Shown: piece by piece, positions 18,447 to 26,285 of the stretch
How the letters are laid out: each line of letters begins with the position of its first letter
How positions within the stretch are numbered: the stretch's first letter is position 1
Source of the DNA: JBDIAG01 sp963835085
Lineage (GTDB): Bacteria > Actinomycetota > Actinomycetes > Actinomycetales > CAWJMD01
Length of the DNA stretch: 64,000 nucleotides
Assembly (NCBI GenBank): GCA_963835085.1
Contig: CAWIED010000001.1
Coordinates: forward strand, 806,001-870,000
Reading direction: 5' to 3'
Program-made: the position numbers and the translations under genes
Notes under the pieces: model-generated
What the model was told of the DNA's origin: nothing
Seen by the model: the letters and a program-made list of their open reading frames with translations, nothing else
The model's database searches: none

Positions 18447-18807
18447 CACGCCGATCCATCAGCCGGAGGTTCGGATGCTGCGCAGCGCGCTGACCAGCGG
18501 CGACGCCGTGGTCACCACCGGCATGATCCTGCTCGAACTGCTGCGAGGGTTCGTCCCCACCAAAGCTCAGGAGACGATCCAGAAGGCATTCGACGTCCTG
18601 GAGTTCATCGAGCCCACTCGGCGCGACTACGTCGAGGCGGCTTCGGTCGGCAATGCCTGCCGTCGGGCTGGGGTTCAGCTCGGGTCCGTCGACGCGCTGA
18701 TTGCCCAACTCGCGATGGCGGGAGATCATACGATTCTCACCGCCGACAACGACTTCCACCTCGCGGCCCAGCACCTCGAGTTGCGCGTCTGGCAGCAGCC
18801 TGGCTGA
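18397..18807 (+). CDS. vapC: VapC-type PIN-domain ribonuclease toxin
   Basis: PIN-domain RNase of a type II toxin-antitoxin pair. The ATG at 18397 gives MALLIDTSVWSLAYRRDTP, with the first catalytic Asp. The acidic Glu is in ILLELLRGF, and further Asp residues are in LGSVDALIAQLAMAG and ILTADNDFHLAA, completing the four-acid metal site. 136 residues, normal for VapC. All catalytic residues are present, so it is probably active and must be held by VapB. The target RNA cannot be told from sequence. Confidence 0.92.
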   Translation: MALLIDTSVWSLAYRRDTPIHQPEVRMLRSALTSGDAVVTTGMILLELLRGFVPTKAQETIQKAFDVLEFIEPTRRDYVEAASVGNACRRAGVQLGSVDALIAQLAMAGDHTILTADNDFHLAAQHLELRVWQQPG

Positions 18808-18917
18808 CGCTTGAGCCTTGTGCCTGCGAGCGACCCGGAGCCGCTCTGCACAACTGGTCCTCATGTCAAGAGGAGAGCTTGAGAGCCGGAACGCCGGGTC
18901 CCGCTACGGTAGGACGC

Positions 18918-19136
18918 ATGGGCTGGACCTGGACTTACCACGACACTGCCGGAGCCGACCTCGCCGCTGACGCGGGAGGCAGCCTCGCTGCCACCGAGTT
19001 CCCCACCCAGGCCGACGCTGAGTCGTGGGTGGGAGAGGCCTGGCACGAACTGGTGGAGGACGGCGTCGACGCGGTCACGCTGTTTCACGACGGGGCCAAG
19101 GTGTATGGTCCCATGTCGTTGCGCGCAGCCGAATGA
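18918..19136 (+). CDS. Small conserved-looking actinobacterial protein, 72 aa
   Basis: MGWTWTYHDTAGADL begins a short acidic protein (F-PTQADAESWVGEAWHELVE in the middle, YGPMSLRAAE at the end). Proteins of this pattern are widespread in actinobacteria and usually unannotated. The ATG at 18918 is chosen because the Met-Gly-Trp start is characteristic; an upstream extension of 13 residues looks non-coding. It is convergent with the DUF3043-like gene, with an 18-base gap. Function unknown. Confidence 0.75.
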   Translation: MGWTWTYHDTAGADLAADAGGSLAATEFPTQADAESWVGEAWHELVEDGVDAVTLFHDGAKVYGPMSLRAAE

Positions 19137-19153
19137 GCTGAGGCCGTCCGCGC

Positions 19154-19765
19154 TCAGCGCCGGGGAGACTCGCCTCGCTGGACGCCGGCCCGGGGCAGCC
19201 GCCAGCGGCGGAGCTGCAGCGAGCGCGAGACCCCGTACGAGACGTGGCCACGAGTATCGAAGTCGGCGCCGAAGCGCTCGCGCAGGCGGGAGCGCAGCAG
19301 CCGGGTGAGGCGCCAGGTGTCGAGCCCGACGAGGACGATCGTTCCCCAGAGCACGGCGGTGGAGATCAACTGGATCCGCGCGGCGCTGGCGACGGGCAGC
19401 CTCAGCAGTTGGGGGCCCAGCACCAGCACGATGGCCACGAGCGCGAGCAGCAAGTAGAACTCGCCGACGTTCCACCGGGCGTCAACCGTGTCACGCACGA
19501 ACCTGCGCACCGGGCCCGCGTCGCGAGGGCCCATGCCTGCCTCGTCACCGGACAGCACGGCCTGGCGCTGGCGGCCGCGGTCGGACTTGAGCCGCTCCCG
19601 GTCTGCCTTGGCGGCGGCCTTGCGGTCTACCGGCACCATCGGGCGCCTGCGCGCTTCCTCTCGCTCCTTGCGGGTAGGCGTGGGCCGGTTCTTGGCCCCC
19701 TGCCGCTGAAGTTCGGTCTGCGGCTCCGGTACGGCCGTCTCGTCGGCTTTCTTGCGTCCAAACAC
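19154..19765 (-). CDS. DUF3043-type membrane protein
   Basis: 203 residues from the GTG at 19763-19765. It starts VFGRKKADETAVPEPQTE, then a very basic, charged stretch including GAKNRPTPTRKEREEARRR, then a conserved acidic/arginine patch (LSGDEAGMGPRDAGPVRRFV, RDTVDARWNVGEFYL). Two membrane helices follow (about 110-130 and 137-158) and a basic tail. This is the pattern of the actinobacterial DUF3043 family, whose role is unknown. Long upstream in-frame sequence is intergenic read-through. Confidence 0.85.
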   Translation of the reverse strand: MFGRKKADETAVPEPQTELQRQGAKNRPTPTRKEREEARRRPMVPVDRKAAAKADRERLKSDRGRQRQAVLSGDEAGMGPRDAGPVRRFVRDTVDARWNVGEFYLLLALVAIVLVLGPQLLRLPVASAARIQLISTAVLWGTIVLVGLDTWRLTRLLRSRLRERFGADFDTRGHVSYGVSRSLQLRRWRLPRAGVQRGESPRR

Positions 19766-20113
19766 TCCATGATCGTAGCGGGGACGTTCCCCTTCCCTGT
19801 GCCTCGTCGATCTGCCGGTGCGCCGGGCGGCTCGGACCGCCCGCCTAGCCTGTGCGCAAGCCACCGCGCAGCCCCGCGTGGAGCCTATTGCCCGATCTGT
19901 TTGCTCGATTTGCCCAACCCGTTTGCTCGACCTGGGAGCAGCCTCTCGGGACCGTTCACTGGGCCTGAGAGCCTCCCTGGGCGGACGTCCCGACTCCGCC
20001 AGCCGGATGCCCGTCGAGGAGATGACCTCAGAGGCACCCGGCTTGTTGCGACGGGCTCGCACTAACGGTAGAACGGTTGAGGCACGCACTATCCGGCATC
20101 GGTAGGAGAACTC
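19766..20113. other. Intergenic region upstream of the first nickel/cobalt permease
   Basis: 348 bases between divergent genes. I found no riboswitch core (no aggagaccggcc-like box). The only pattern is a short direct repeat, tttgctcgatttgcccaacc followed by cgtttgctcgacc, near 19898-19933. The promoters of both flanking genes must be here. Confidence 0.5.
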
Positions 20114-21244
20114 ATGACCGTCACGACCGAGCCCCGTCCTGGGGTCGTCGAACGCCTCGGGGGTCGACTCTCCCGTCCGGAGTGGCTCACGATCGCCGCG
20201 ATGGCGGCGTTCATCGCGCTCCTGCATGCGCTCGGCTGGGGCACCTTGGTGGGACTCGTCGATCCGCAGCACTTCGCCGTGGGATCGGGTGAGGTGTTCG
20301 GGGTGGGGCTCGGGATCACGGCGTATACCCTCGGCATGCGGCACGCGTTCGACGCGGACCATATCGCGGCGATCGACAACACCACGCGCAAGCTGATGGC
20401 CGACGGCAAACGTCCCGTATCGGTGGGGTTCTGGTTCTCCTTGGGGCACTCGTCGATCGTTTTCGGGTTGTGTCTGCTCTTGGCATTCGGCGTCCGGCAG
20501 CTTGCGGGGCAGGTCAGCACTGAGTCGTCGACGTTGCAGAAGGTCACCGGACTCATCGGCGTCAGCGTCTCGGGCACCTTCCTGGTGTTGATCGGGCTCA
20601 TCAATCTCGTACTGTTGCTGCGGATCGCCAAGGTCTTTCGCGCCATGCGTTCAGGGCATTTCGACGAGCAGGAGCTCCAGGAGCACCTCGACAAGCGGGG
20701 TTTCATGAACCGCCTGCTCGCCGGGGTCAACAAGTCCGTCACCAAGCCGCGGCACATGTACCTCGTCGGCCTGCTCTTCGGGTTGGGGTTCGACACCGCC
20801 ACGGAGGTGTCGCTGCTCGTGCTCGCCGGTGGCGCAGCGGCTTTCAGCCTTCCTTGGTATGCGATCCTCACGCTCCCCGTCCTGTTTGCGGCCGGCATGA
20901 CGCTGTTCGACACGATCGACGGCTGCTTCATGAACTTCGCCTACGGCTGGGCCTTCTCCAGCCCGGTACGCAAGGTGTTCTACAACCTCACGATCACGGC
21001 GCTGTCGGTAGTCGTGGCCCTGGGCATCGGGGGCATCGAATTGCTCTCGCTCCTCACCGACAAGCTCGGCATCGACTCCGGACCGGTGGCCGCTGTGGCA
21101 CAGCTGAATCTGGAGAATGCGGGCTATGTCATCGTCGGGTTCTTCATTCTCGCGTGGGTGGTCGCGCTGTTGATCTGGCGATTCGGCAGAATCGAAGAGA
21201 AGTGGTCGAACGATCTGCGTCCCCCGCAGCCGCAGGCAGACTGA
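20114..21244 (+). CDS. Nickel/cobalt permease, NiCoT (HoxN/NixA) family, paralogue 1
   Basis: Eight-helix secondary transporter that imports Ni2+ or Co2+. The signature helix is YTLGMRHAFDADHIAAIDN, with the HX4DH metal-binding motif. Other family motifs are GFWFSLGHSSIVFG, LGFDTATEVSLLVL and GMTLFDTIDG. 376 residues, normal. It differs from the second copy at 24738 in lacking a visible B12 riboswitch. The two may therefore have different regulation or metal preference (inference). Confidence 0.94.
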   Translation: MTVTTEPRPGVVERLGGRLSRPEWLTIAAMAAFIALLHALGWGTLVGLVDPQHFAVGSGEVFGVGLGITAYTLGMRHAFDADHIAAIDNTTRKLMADGKRPVSVGFWFSLGHSSIVFGLCLLLAFGVRQLAGQVSTESSTLQKVTGLIGVSVSGTFLVLIGLINLVLLLRIAKVFRAMRSGHFDEQELQEHLDKRGFMNRLLAGVNKSVTKPRHMYLVGLLFGLGFDTATEVSLLVLAGGAAAFSLPWYAILTLPVLFAAGMTLFDTIDGCFMNFAYGWAFSSPVRKVFYNLTITALSVVVALGIGGIELLSLLTDKLGIDSGPVAAVAQLNLENAGYVIVGFFILAWVVALLIWRFGRIEEKWSNDLRPPQPQAD

Positions 21245-21328
21245 GCGGGCTGATCTCGTCGGTTGCGGTTGGCGGATCGTGCGGTGGCGACTTCTGCCGT
21301 GGCGAGGGCTTCTGTCTCACAGCAGGGG

Positions 21329-21580
21329 TCACGGCCGTTTGTACAGCGCCCGCGCGGGGCACAGTGTCACGAACCGTGCCGCCTGACCGGTGGGCAAGAT
21401 GACGCTCGACTCGATGGGGTATCCCCACTCGTCCAGGTGAATTCGTCCGGCGGCGAGCTCGGCGCAGACGCCGCGTCCCACGCAGGCGACCCGATCTACC
21501 GCTATGACCTGGCCCTCGACGCCTTCGCGGGGCGGGGCAGTGCCGGACGCGCGCTGTGCGTGAGGTGACAAAGGGCTCAT
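21329..21580 (-). CDS. Small ferredoxin with three cysteines ([3Fe-4S]-like)
   Basis: 83 residues. The cluster motif is DRVACVGRGVCAELAAG followed later by TLCPARALYKRP, that is C-x5-C...C-P. Three cysteines with this spacing suit a single [3Fe-4S] (or incomplete [4Fe-4S]) cluster, as in P450-type ferredoxins. Its ATG overlaps the stop of the NuoF-like gene by four bases. It is the last gene of the redox operon and would carry electrons from or to the NuoF-like subunit (inference). Confidence 0.88.
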   Translation of the reverse strand: MSPLSPHAQRASGTAPPREGVEGQVIAVDRVACVGRGVCAELAAGRIHLDEWGYPIESSVILPTGQAARFVTLCPARALYKRP

Positions 21581-22713
21581 CGTTGCGCTGCTCCCGACTC
21601 GGCGGGCACGTCATGGTGAAGCCGGCACGTGCCGTGCACATGGGCCAGTATCACGTCGGCAAAAGTGTTGAGGGTTGAGCCGATGAACGCGGCGACACCG
21701 TCGGGAAAATGACAGGCTCCGCGGCCGTTCAGTCGGGCCAGTCGGTCGTTCAGACGTGCGTTCGCCCGGGAGTCTCCCCCGATCACGTCCCGCAGATCGT
21801 CAGCCATGGCCGGCAGAGCGAACATGCAGGGGCCGCATTGGCCGGCCGATTCTCCGGACGCGTAGTCGACGAGGCGGGAGGCGTAGGCCAAGGGACAGTC
21901 CTCCACGCCCACGAGCGTGAGGGTGGCGGCGCCCAGAGCCGCCCCGCGGGCGCGTAACCCTTCGCGCGACCAGAGCGTGTGCTCCACGTCGCGGTCGCGC
22001 ACCCAGCCCCCAGCCAGGCCACCGGCGTGCACGTGGGCCCGAGCGCTCCCGGAGGAGGCGACCAGCTCGGCCAGCGGCACACCCGCCGCCGACTCATAGA
22101 CACCCGGGCGCGTGACCGCTCCGTTGATGCTGACCAGCCGCGGTCCCGGATCGGTGGCGGTGCCGAACGATCGAAACCAGGTCGGACCGTGCTGGACGAT
22201 CTGGTCGACCCGCAGCAACGTCTCGGCGTTGAGCACCAGGGTGCGGGGGAGGCGTCGTCCGTTGAGATCGATCAGGCCTTGTGCCAGGTGGGTGCGCTTG
22301 GTCAGCGGCCGGGCGTCGCCACCCTGGGCCAGAGACACCAGCGCCGAGGCTTCGGAGGAGACGTAACGGCGGGGCGTCTCGAGCACGTCGAGGCCGGCGC
22401 GCCGCAACCGTGCTGCCAGGTCGCCGCCGCGGTGCACGGCGAAACGCGTCGAGCGCGGCGCTATCAGCTGGGTTGCCCGACACACCTCGTCGAGGCGATG
22501 CGTCAGCACGGCCGTGTCCTTGGCAGAGCCGAGCTCGCCGTCGCAGCCGTTGACGATGAGGTCGGCTCCGCGCGCTTGGGCGATCTTGGTGGCGGTGGCG
22601 AACCCTGCGCCACCGCGTCCGTCGAGACCGGCTGCGCGCAGCAACTCGACCAGCTCCGGGCCGCCGGCCGAACCTGCCGGCTGCCCCGACTCGATGACTG
22701 AAGTGCTGCTCAT
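21577..22713 (-). CDS. NuoF-like (51-kDa NADH dehydrogenase type) protein with altered cluster ligand
   Basis: 378 residues. The NuoF flavin motif survives as GLDGRGGAGFATATKI and DLIVNGCDGELGSAKD. The SLBB-like part is RLVSINGAVTRPGVYESAAG. At the iron-sulphur site NuoF has SCGxCxxC plus a distant Cys; here it reads ESAGQCGPCMFALP with GRGACHFPDG, so the first Cys is Ala and three remain. It likely takes part in electron transfer between a soluble donor and the membrane protein encoded just before it. It is coupled by 4-base overlaps on both sides. Confidence 0.87.
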   Translation of the reverse strand: MSSTSVIESGQPAGSAGGPELVELLRAAGLDGRGGAGFATATKIAQARGADLIVNGCDGELGSAKDTAVLTHRLDEVCRATQLIAPRSTRFAVHRGGDLAARLRRAGLDVLETPRRYVSSEASALVSLAQGGDARPLTKRTHLAQGLIDLNGRRLPRTLVLNAETLLRVDQIVQHGPTWFRSFGTATDPGPRLVSINGAVTRPGVYESAAGVPLAELVASSGSARAHVHAGGLAGGWVRDRDVEHTLWSREGLRARGAALGAATLTLVGVEDCPLAYASRLVDYASGESAGQCGPCMFALPAMADDLRDVIGGDSRANARLNDRLARLNGRGACHFPDGVAAFIGSTLNTFADVILAHVHGTCRLHHDVPAESGAAQR

Positions 22714-23267
22714 CGCCACTCCTGCGCTGCGATCAGGCGACGCCGGTTGGCGTCGCGGGTGGAGTGCCAGGTCGAGTATCCGGCGGCGGCAAGCCCGGCG
22801 ATCCCGCAGCAGACAGTGAGCCCGCGCAGCACCGGCTGGTCGGACGTGCCCATCGCGAAGCCGTGCGCCAGCGCGCACAGCCACAGCACCCAGCTGCTGT
22901 AATGCACTGCACGCCAAAGGGGCTCAGGCAACCGGTGCCGAAACACCGAGGTCACCGTCACGGCGAGCAGCAGGTCGAGGGCGATGCTGCCCAGGCCCAC
23001 CCAGAGCTTCTGGTAGCCCGACGCGAACGGCACCAGGGCCGACAGCCAGCCGAGGTCGACGTACGCGTCGACGATGGCCGTGACGACGTGCGCCAGAAGA
23101 AAGACCACCAGGCCCAGCCCGAGAGTGCGGTGCAGGCCGGCGCTGACGGTCGTCCGCCGCGACGACTGCAGACTGGTGCTCGCCACCCCGAGCACGAGCA
23201 CTCCGGTGAGCAGCAGCAGGCTCACGACCCCGGTGGCGCGCGAGATGTACCACAGCAGCTCACTCAT
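22710..23267 (-). CDS. Ferric-reductase-like transmembrane protein
   Basis: 185 residues, starting MSELLWYISRATGVVSLLLL, with about five to six helices. Conserved His residues suited to heme binding occur in LHRTLGLGLVVFLLAHVV and AVHYSSWVLWLCALAHGFA, the pattern of the ferric reductase/MsrQ-like cytochrome b domain. It would move electrons across the membrane. Its ATG at 23265-23267 overlaps the end of the ApbE gene by 8 bases, and its stop overlaps the NuoF-like start. Confidence 0.88.
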   Translation of the reverse strand: MSELLWYISRATGVVSLLLLTGVLVLGVASTSLQSSRRTTVSAGLHRTLGLGLVVFLLAHVVTAIVDAYVDLGWLSALVPFASGYQKLWVGLGSIALDLLLAVTVTSVFRHRLPEPLWRAVHYSSWVLWLCALAHGFAMGTSDQPVLRGLTVCCGIAGLAAAGYSTWHSTRDANRRRLIAAQEWR

Positions 23268-24342
23268 GGCTGGTGCTGAGTCTCTGGCTCTTGCCGAAGC
23301 GGTCACCTGTGCTGGAGCTGTGACCTGTGCCGGTGATGTGACCCTGCCGGTCTGCGACTGGCCAGCCGCCCACGCGCAAGGCGGGGGAGTCGTGCAGAGG
23401 TAGCAAGAGCGCGGCCAAGCCGTGGGCGTGCAACCAGGCCGGGGCGGTGCCACCGAGGACGAGCGCCGCAGTGGAGGCGGCGTTGGCCTCCAATGCCGTT
23501 GCCGCGCAACAGGTCACCTGGGCCCAGACCGGCTCGGCCACCGCGCCCGTGGCCGGATCGATGATGTGATGGGCCACGCCCGCCTCGGTGCGCCACGTGC
23601 GATGCCGAATGGACGAGGTAGCCAGCGCCTGACCGTGACTAGTCACCACCTGCACGGTGCGGCCGCGGGAATCGTCCACCCCCAGCTGCCAACCACCTAC
23701 GGGCAGATCGCCACCGATGGCGATGTCGCCACCGAAGTTGACGACGAAGCCTCCCGGCAGTGCCGCACTCAGCATCGTTGCCACATGGTCGGCGGCCATG
23801 GCCTTGGCGCTGGCGCCCACGTCGAGCACGGTTCCGGCGGGCATCGTGAGCAGCCGGCTGGAGGGGTCGAGCTGGATGCGCGTCCACCCTGGTGCTGGGG
23901 TGGGTTGCCACCGCGGGTGCGGCGTGTGTGCGGTGCGGGCGCGGACGGCGTCGAGGTCGCTGTCGTAGCCGGCGGCCTCCAGGGCCGCGCCCACCGTGGG
24001 GTCGACCAGGCCGCTGGTGAGCCGGGCGACCCGTAGCGCGGCCGCCAGGGTGCGAGCCAATTGCGAGGAGACGACGGCGGTGACGTCGCCGGTGCGAGCG
24101 GCCGTGTTCAGTCTGCTGAGTTCGGAGTCGGGACGAAAGCGGGATGCCGCTCGGTCGAGGCCTGACAGGTAGCTCCGCGCGAGGTGCAGGGCATCGTCGA
24201 GGGCATCGGGTCGGCAAGCCACGATCATGTGTTCACAGCCGATGGCCGTGAACGTGTCCGCCTGGGGCGCTTCGTCTCGAGTGGCGCTCGCCGCGGAACG
24301 GGCCGCGGGAGAAGGAGACTGATCGAGCAACATGCTGCTCAC
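23260..24342 (-). CDS. apbE: FAD:protein FMN transferase
   Basis: Attaches FMN covalently to a Thr/Ser of partner redox proteins, usually outside the membrane. Motifs: DRAASRFRPDSELSRLN near the start, VDPTVGAALEAAGYD, LDVGASAKAMAADHV, and VNFGGDIAIGG with the metal/FAD site, then ATSSIRHRTWRTEAGVAHHI. No clear signal peptide precedes the domain. 360 residues. Its ATG overlaps the stop of the Ser-rich peptide gene by four bases, so the exported peptide is a natural candidate substrate (inference). Confidence 0.92.
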   Translation of the reverse strand: MSSMLLDQSPSPAARSAASATRDEAPQADTFTAIGCEHMIVACRPDALDDALHLARSYLSGLDRAASRFRPDSELSRLNTAARTGDVTAVVSSQLARTLAAALRVARLTSGLVDPTVGAALEAAGYDSDLDAVRARTAHTPHPRWQPTPAPGWTRIQLDPSSRLLTMPAGTVLDVGASAKAMAADHVATMLSAALPGGFVVNFGGDIAIGGDLPVGGWQLGVDDSRGRTVQVVTSHGQALATSSIRHRTWRTEAGVAHHIIDPATGAVAEPVWAQVTCCAATALEANAASTAALVLGGTAPAWLHAHGLAALLLPLHDSPALRVGGWPVADRQGHITGTGHSSSTGDRFGKSQRLSTSHE

Positions 24343-24602
24343 GACCCGTGAGTGGATGTCTGTGCCGAGGTGGACGAAGACTCCGAGACGCTGTTGCTCG
24401 GGGTGAATCCCGAGCTGGTGGAGTCGTTGGAGCTGGCGGAGCTCGATGAGCTGGTACCAGTGCTGCTCGCGCTGCCTGACGCCGCCGCATGAGTCACCGC
24501 CAAGCCCGCGGTGAGCCCCAGGCTGGTCAGGCAGGCCGCTGCGATGGTGCTGCGGCCGAGGCGTCGAATGACGCGGGCGGCCGGTGGTCGCTTCGTGTTC
24601 AT
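24339..24602 (-). CDS. Exported Ser/Thr-rich small protein, first gene of the redox operon
   Basis: 87 residues. A twin-basic start (RVIRRLGRSTIAAACLTSLG) and hydrophobic core form a signal peptide or single membrane anchor, cleaved perhaps after VTHAAA. The rest is almost all Ser/Thr (SSNDSTSSGFTPSNS) and ends SAQTSTHGS. I do not know its function. Its position directly before apbE, with a 4-base overlap, suggests an acceptor or flexible tether for FMN. An FMN_bind domain is not present. Low-complexity composition makes homology hard to judge. Confidence 0.75.
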   Translation of the reverse strand: MNTKRPPAARVIRRLGRSTIAAACLTSLGLTAGLAVTHAAASGSASSTGTSSSSSASSNDSTSSGFTPSNSVSESSSTSAQTSTHGS

Positions 24603-24737
24603 CTGCTGGCTCGTCTCGTGGTTCGGGCCCGGGTCGGGCTCTGGCCCTAGGGTGACCCGGGCTTGTTACAGACGAGACTGGCGAGCGGAGATGCGGTGGG
24701 GCTGGATGGTGGCTGGGGGTTGGCTGTCAGATCGCGT

Positions 24738-25814
24738 TCAGGCGTTGGGCAAGGCCCAGCGCTGCTCGACCTTGGCCAGCCTCCAGTACCCCACGGCAGC
24801 CACCCACACCACCACGAACAGTCCCACGATGATGAAGCCGACGTTGTCGAGCTGCAGGTTGGCGATCCAGGTGCTCACCGCATCGGTCAGGTCGAGCTTG
24901 TCGTGCAGCACGCTGATCAGCTCGATCATGCCGATGAGCAGGGCCACGGCGACGCTGAGCCCGGTGAGCGTGAGGTTGTAGTAGATCTTGCGGATCGGGT
25001 TGGCGAAGGCCCAGTCGTAGGCCACGTGCATGAAGGCGCCGTCGAGAGTGTCGAAGAGCGTCATGCCCGCCGCGAACAGCAGAGGCAGCACCAGTACGGC
25101 GTACCAGGGCAGCCCGGCGGCGGCGCCGGTACCGGCGAGCACGAGCAGCGCCACCTCGGAGGCGGTGTCGAAGCCGAGCCCGAACAGCACACCGACGCCG
25201 TACATCTGCCAGGGCCGGTTGAGCGAGCGGGTGAGGCGGCCGAGAATGCGGGTGATGAACCCGCGCGAGTCGAGCGCCGCGTCGAGGGCTGCCGCGTCGT
25301 AGTGGCCGCGACGCATCTTGACGAAGACCCGCACGATGGCCACGAGGGCTGCCAGGTTCACCAGGCCGATCACCAGCAGAAAGAGGCCCGACAGCGACGT
25401 GCCGAGGACTCCCAGCGTCTGGTGGGTGGCGGAACTGTCGTCGAGCAGCACTCCGGCCGCGCGCGCCCCGGCGGCGATCAGCAGCGCGAGCAGCACGACG
25501 ACGCTGGAGTGGCCCAGGGCGAACCAGAATCCGACCGACTGCGGACGCCGGCCCTCGGCCAGCAGCTTGCGCGTGGTGTTGTCGATGGCCGCGATGTGAT
25601 CGGGATCGAAGGCGTGCCGCATGCCGAGCGTGTACGCCGTGACCGCCAGCCCCACCCCGAAGACCTGGGTGCCCAACTGCAGCTGCTCGGGAAGCACCGC
25701 GAACACCAGCACACCCCACGAGATCAGGTGCAGCACGATCACGCCGGTGAACATGGGGGCGTTGCTGCGCCACGTCGGGCGCTCGCGGGTGAGTGCGGGG
25801 CCCGGTGACGTCAT
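24738..25814 (-). CDS. Nickel/cobalt permease, NiCoT family, paralogue 2, B12-controlled
   Basis: 358 residues. It has the same motifs as the copy at 20114: YTLGMRHAFDPDHIAAIDN with HX4DH, GFWFALGHSSVVVL, LGFDTASEVALLVL and GMTLFDTLDG. The ATG at 25812-25814 is preferred over the one six bases upstream because ggagag then sits at 8 bases. A cobalamin riboswitch directly upstream implies that B12 turns it off, so the imported ion is most likely cobalt for B12 synthesis (established logic of this riboswitch-transporter pairing). Confidence 0.94.
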   Translation of the reverse strand: MTSPGPALTRERPTWRSNAPMFTGVIVLHLISWGVLVFAVLPEQLQLGTQVFGVGLAVTAYTLGMRHAFDPDHIAAIDNTTRKLLAEGRRPQSVGFWFALGHSSVVVLLALLIAAGARAAGVLLDDSSATHQTLGVLGTSLSGLFLLVIGLVNLAALVAIVRVFVKMRRGHYDAAALDAALDSRGFITRILGRLTRSLNRPWQMYGVGVLFGLGFDTASEVALLVLAGTGAAAGLPWYAVLVLPLLFAAGMTLFDTLDGAFMHVAYDWAFANPIRKIYYNLTLTGLSVAVALLIGMIELISVLHDKLDLTDAVSTWIANLQLDNVGFIIVGLFVVVWVAAVGYWRLAKVEQRWALPNA

Positions 25815-25846
25815 CGGCATTACTCTCCAACTCCTCGTGGACGAGA

Positions 25847-26204
25847 GGTGCAAAAGCGCCGTGGCCGGTCTCCTGGCTGACGGGGCCTGATCGCTCAGAC
25901 GCAGACTCGCCTTCCCGGTCTTAGGGCCCGCCGGCACATAACCACTGCGTGTCGCTTCCTGGATCGGACGCCTGACGGCGTTGTCGGCCGCGACCACGTA
26001 GCTCCGCTACGCGGGCGGACCTCCGCCTTGTCTTACATCCCGCCCAGAAACCCACACTGCAGCGCTTATGTACCGGCGCGCCTTTACCAGTGGCTGTACG
26101 CCTTGGCGGGCGTACGTGAGTCGCTGTTCCCGTTCACAGTGGCGAGGGCCGCGCCGGTCTTACACCGGCTTCCCGAACACCACGGCTCGGCGGAGCCTAG
26201 CACC
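25847..26204 (-). ncRNA. Cobalamin riboswitch with a long extra hairpin
   Basis: Senses adenosyl- or methylcobalamin in the leader of the cobalt permease mRNA. Read on the minus strand: closing stem ggtgc (26200-26204) pairs with gcacc (25847-25851). Then come gggaagccggtgtaagaccg, cctcgccactgt, a separate ccactgg, gggaaggcg, and the B12 box gccaggagaccggcc at 25863-25877. Between ccactgg and gggaaggcg, two arms (26054-26082 and 25926-25953) pair over about 25 bases and enclose about 100 bases, an unusually large peripheral arm. The tail can form ctcgtccacgag just before the ribosome site, suggesting translational control (inference). Confidence 0.88.
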
Positions 26205-26285
26205 GGGTGGGTCAGGGCCTGGCTGTTCTGGCAAGGCCGGTCAGTTCGAGCCGTCGGCTCGCGCGAACGGGTAGCGTCGGTAGGC

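Noticed and set aside
24663..25808. A 381-residue plus-strand ORF
   Set aside because: Antisense of the NiCoT permease; Glu/His/Gln-rich shadow.
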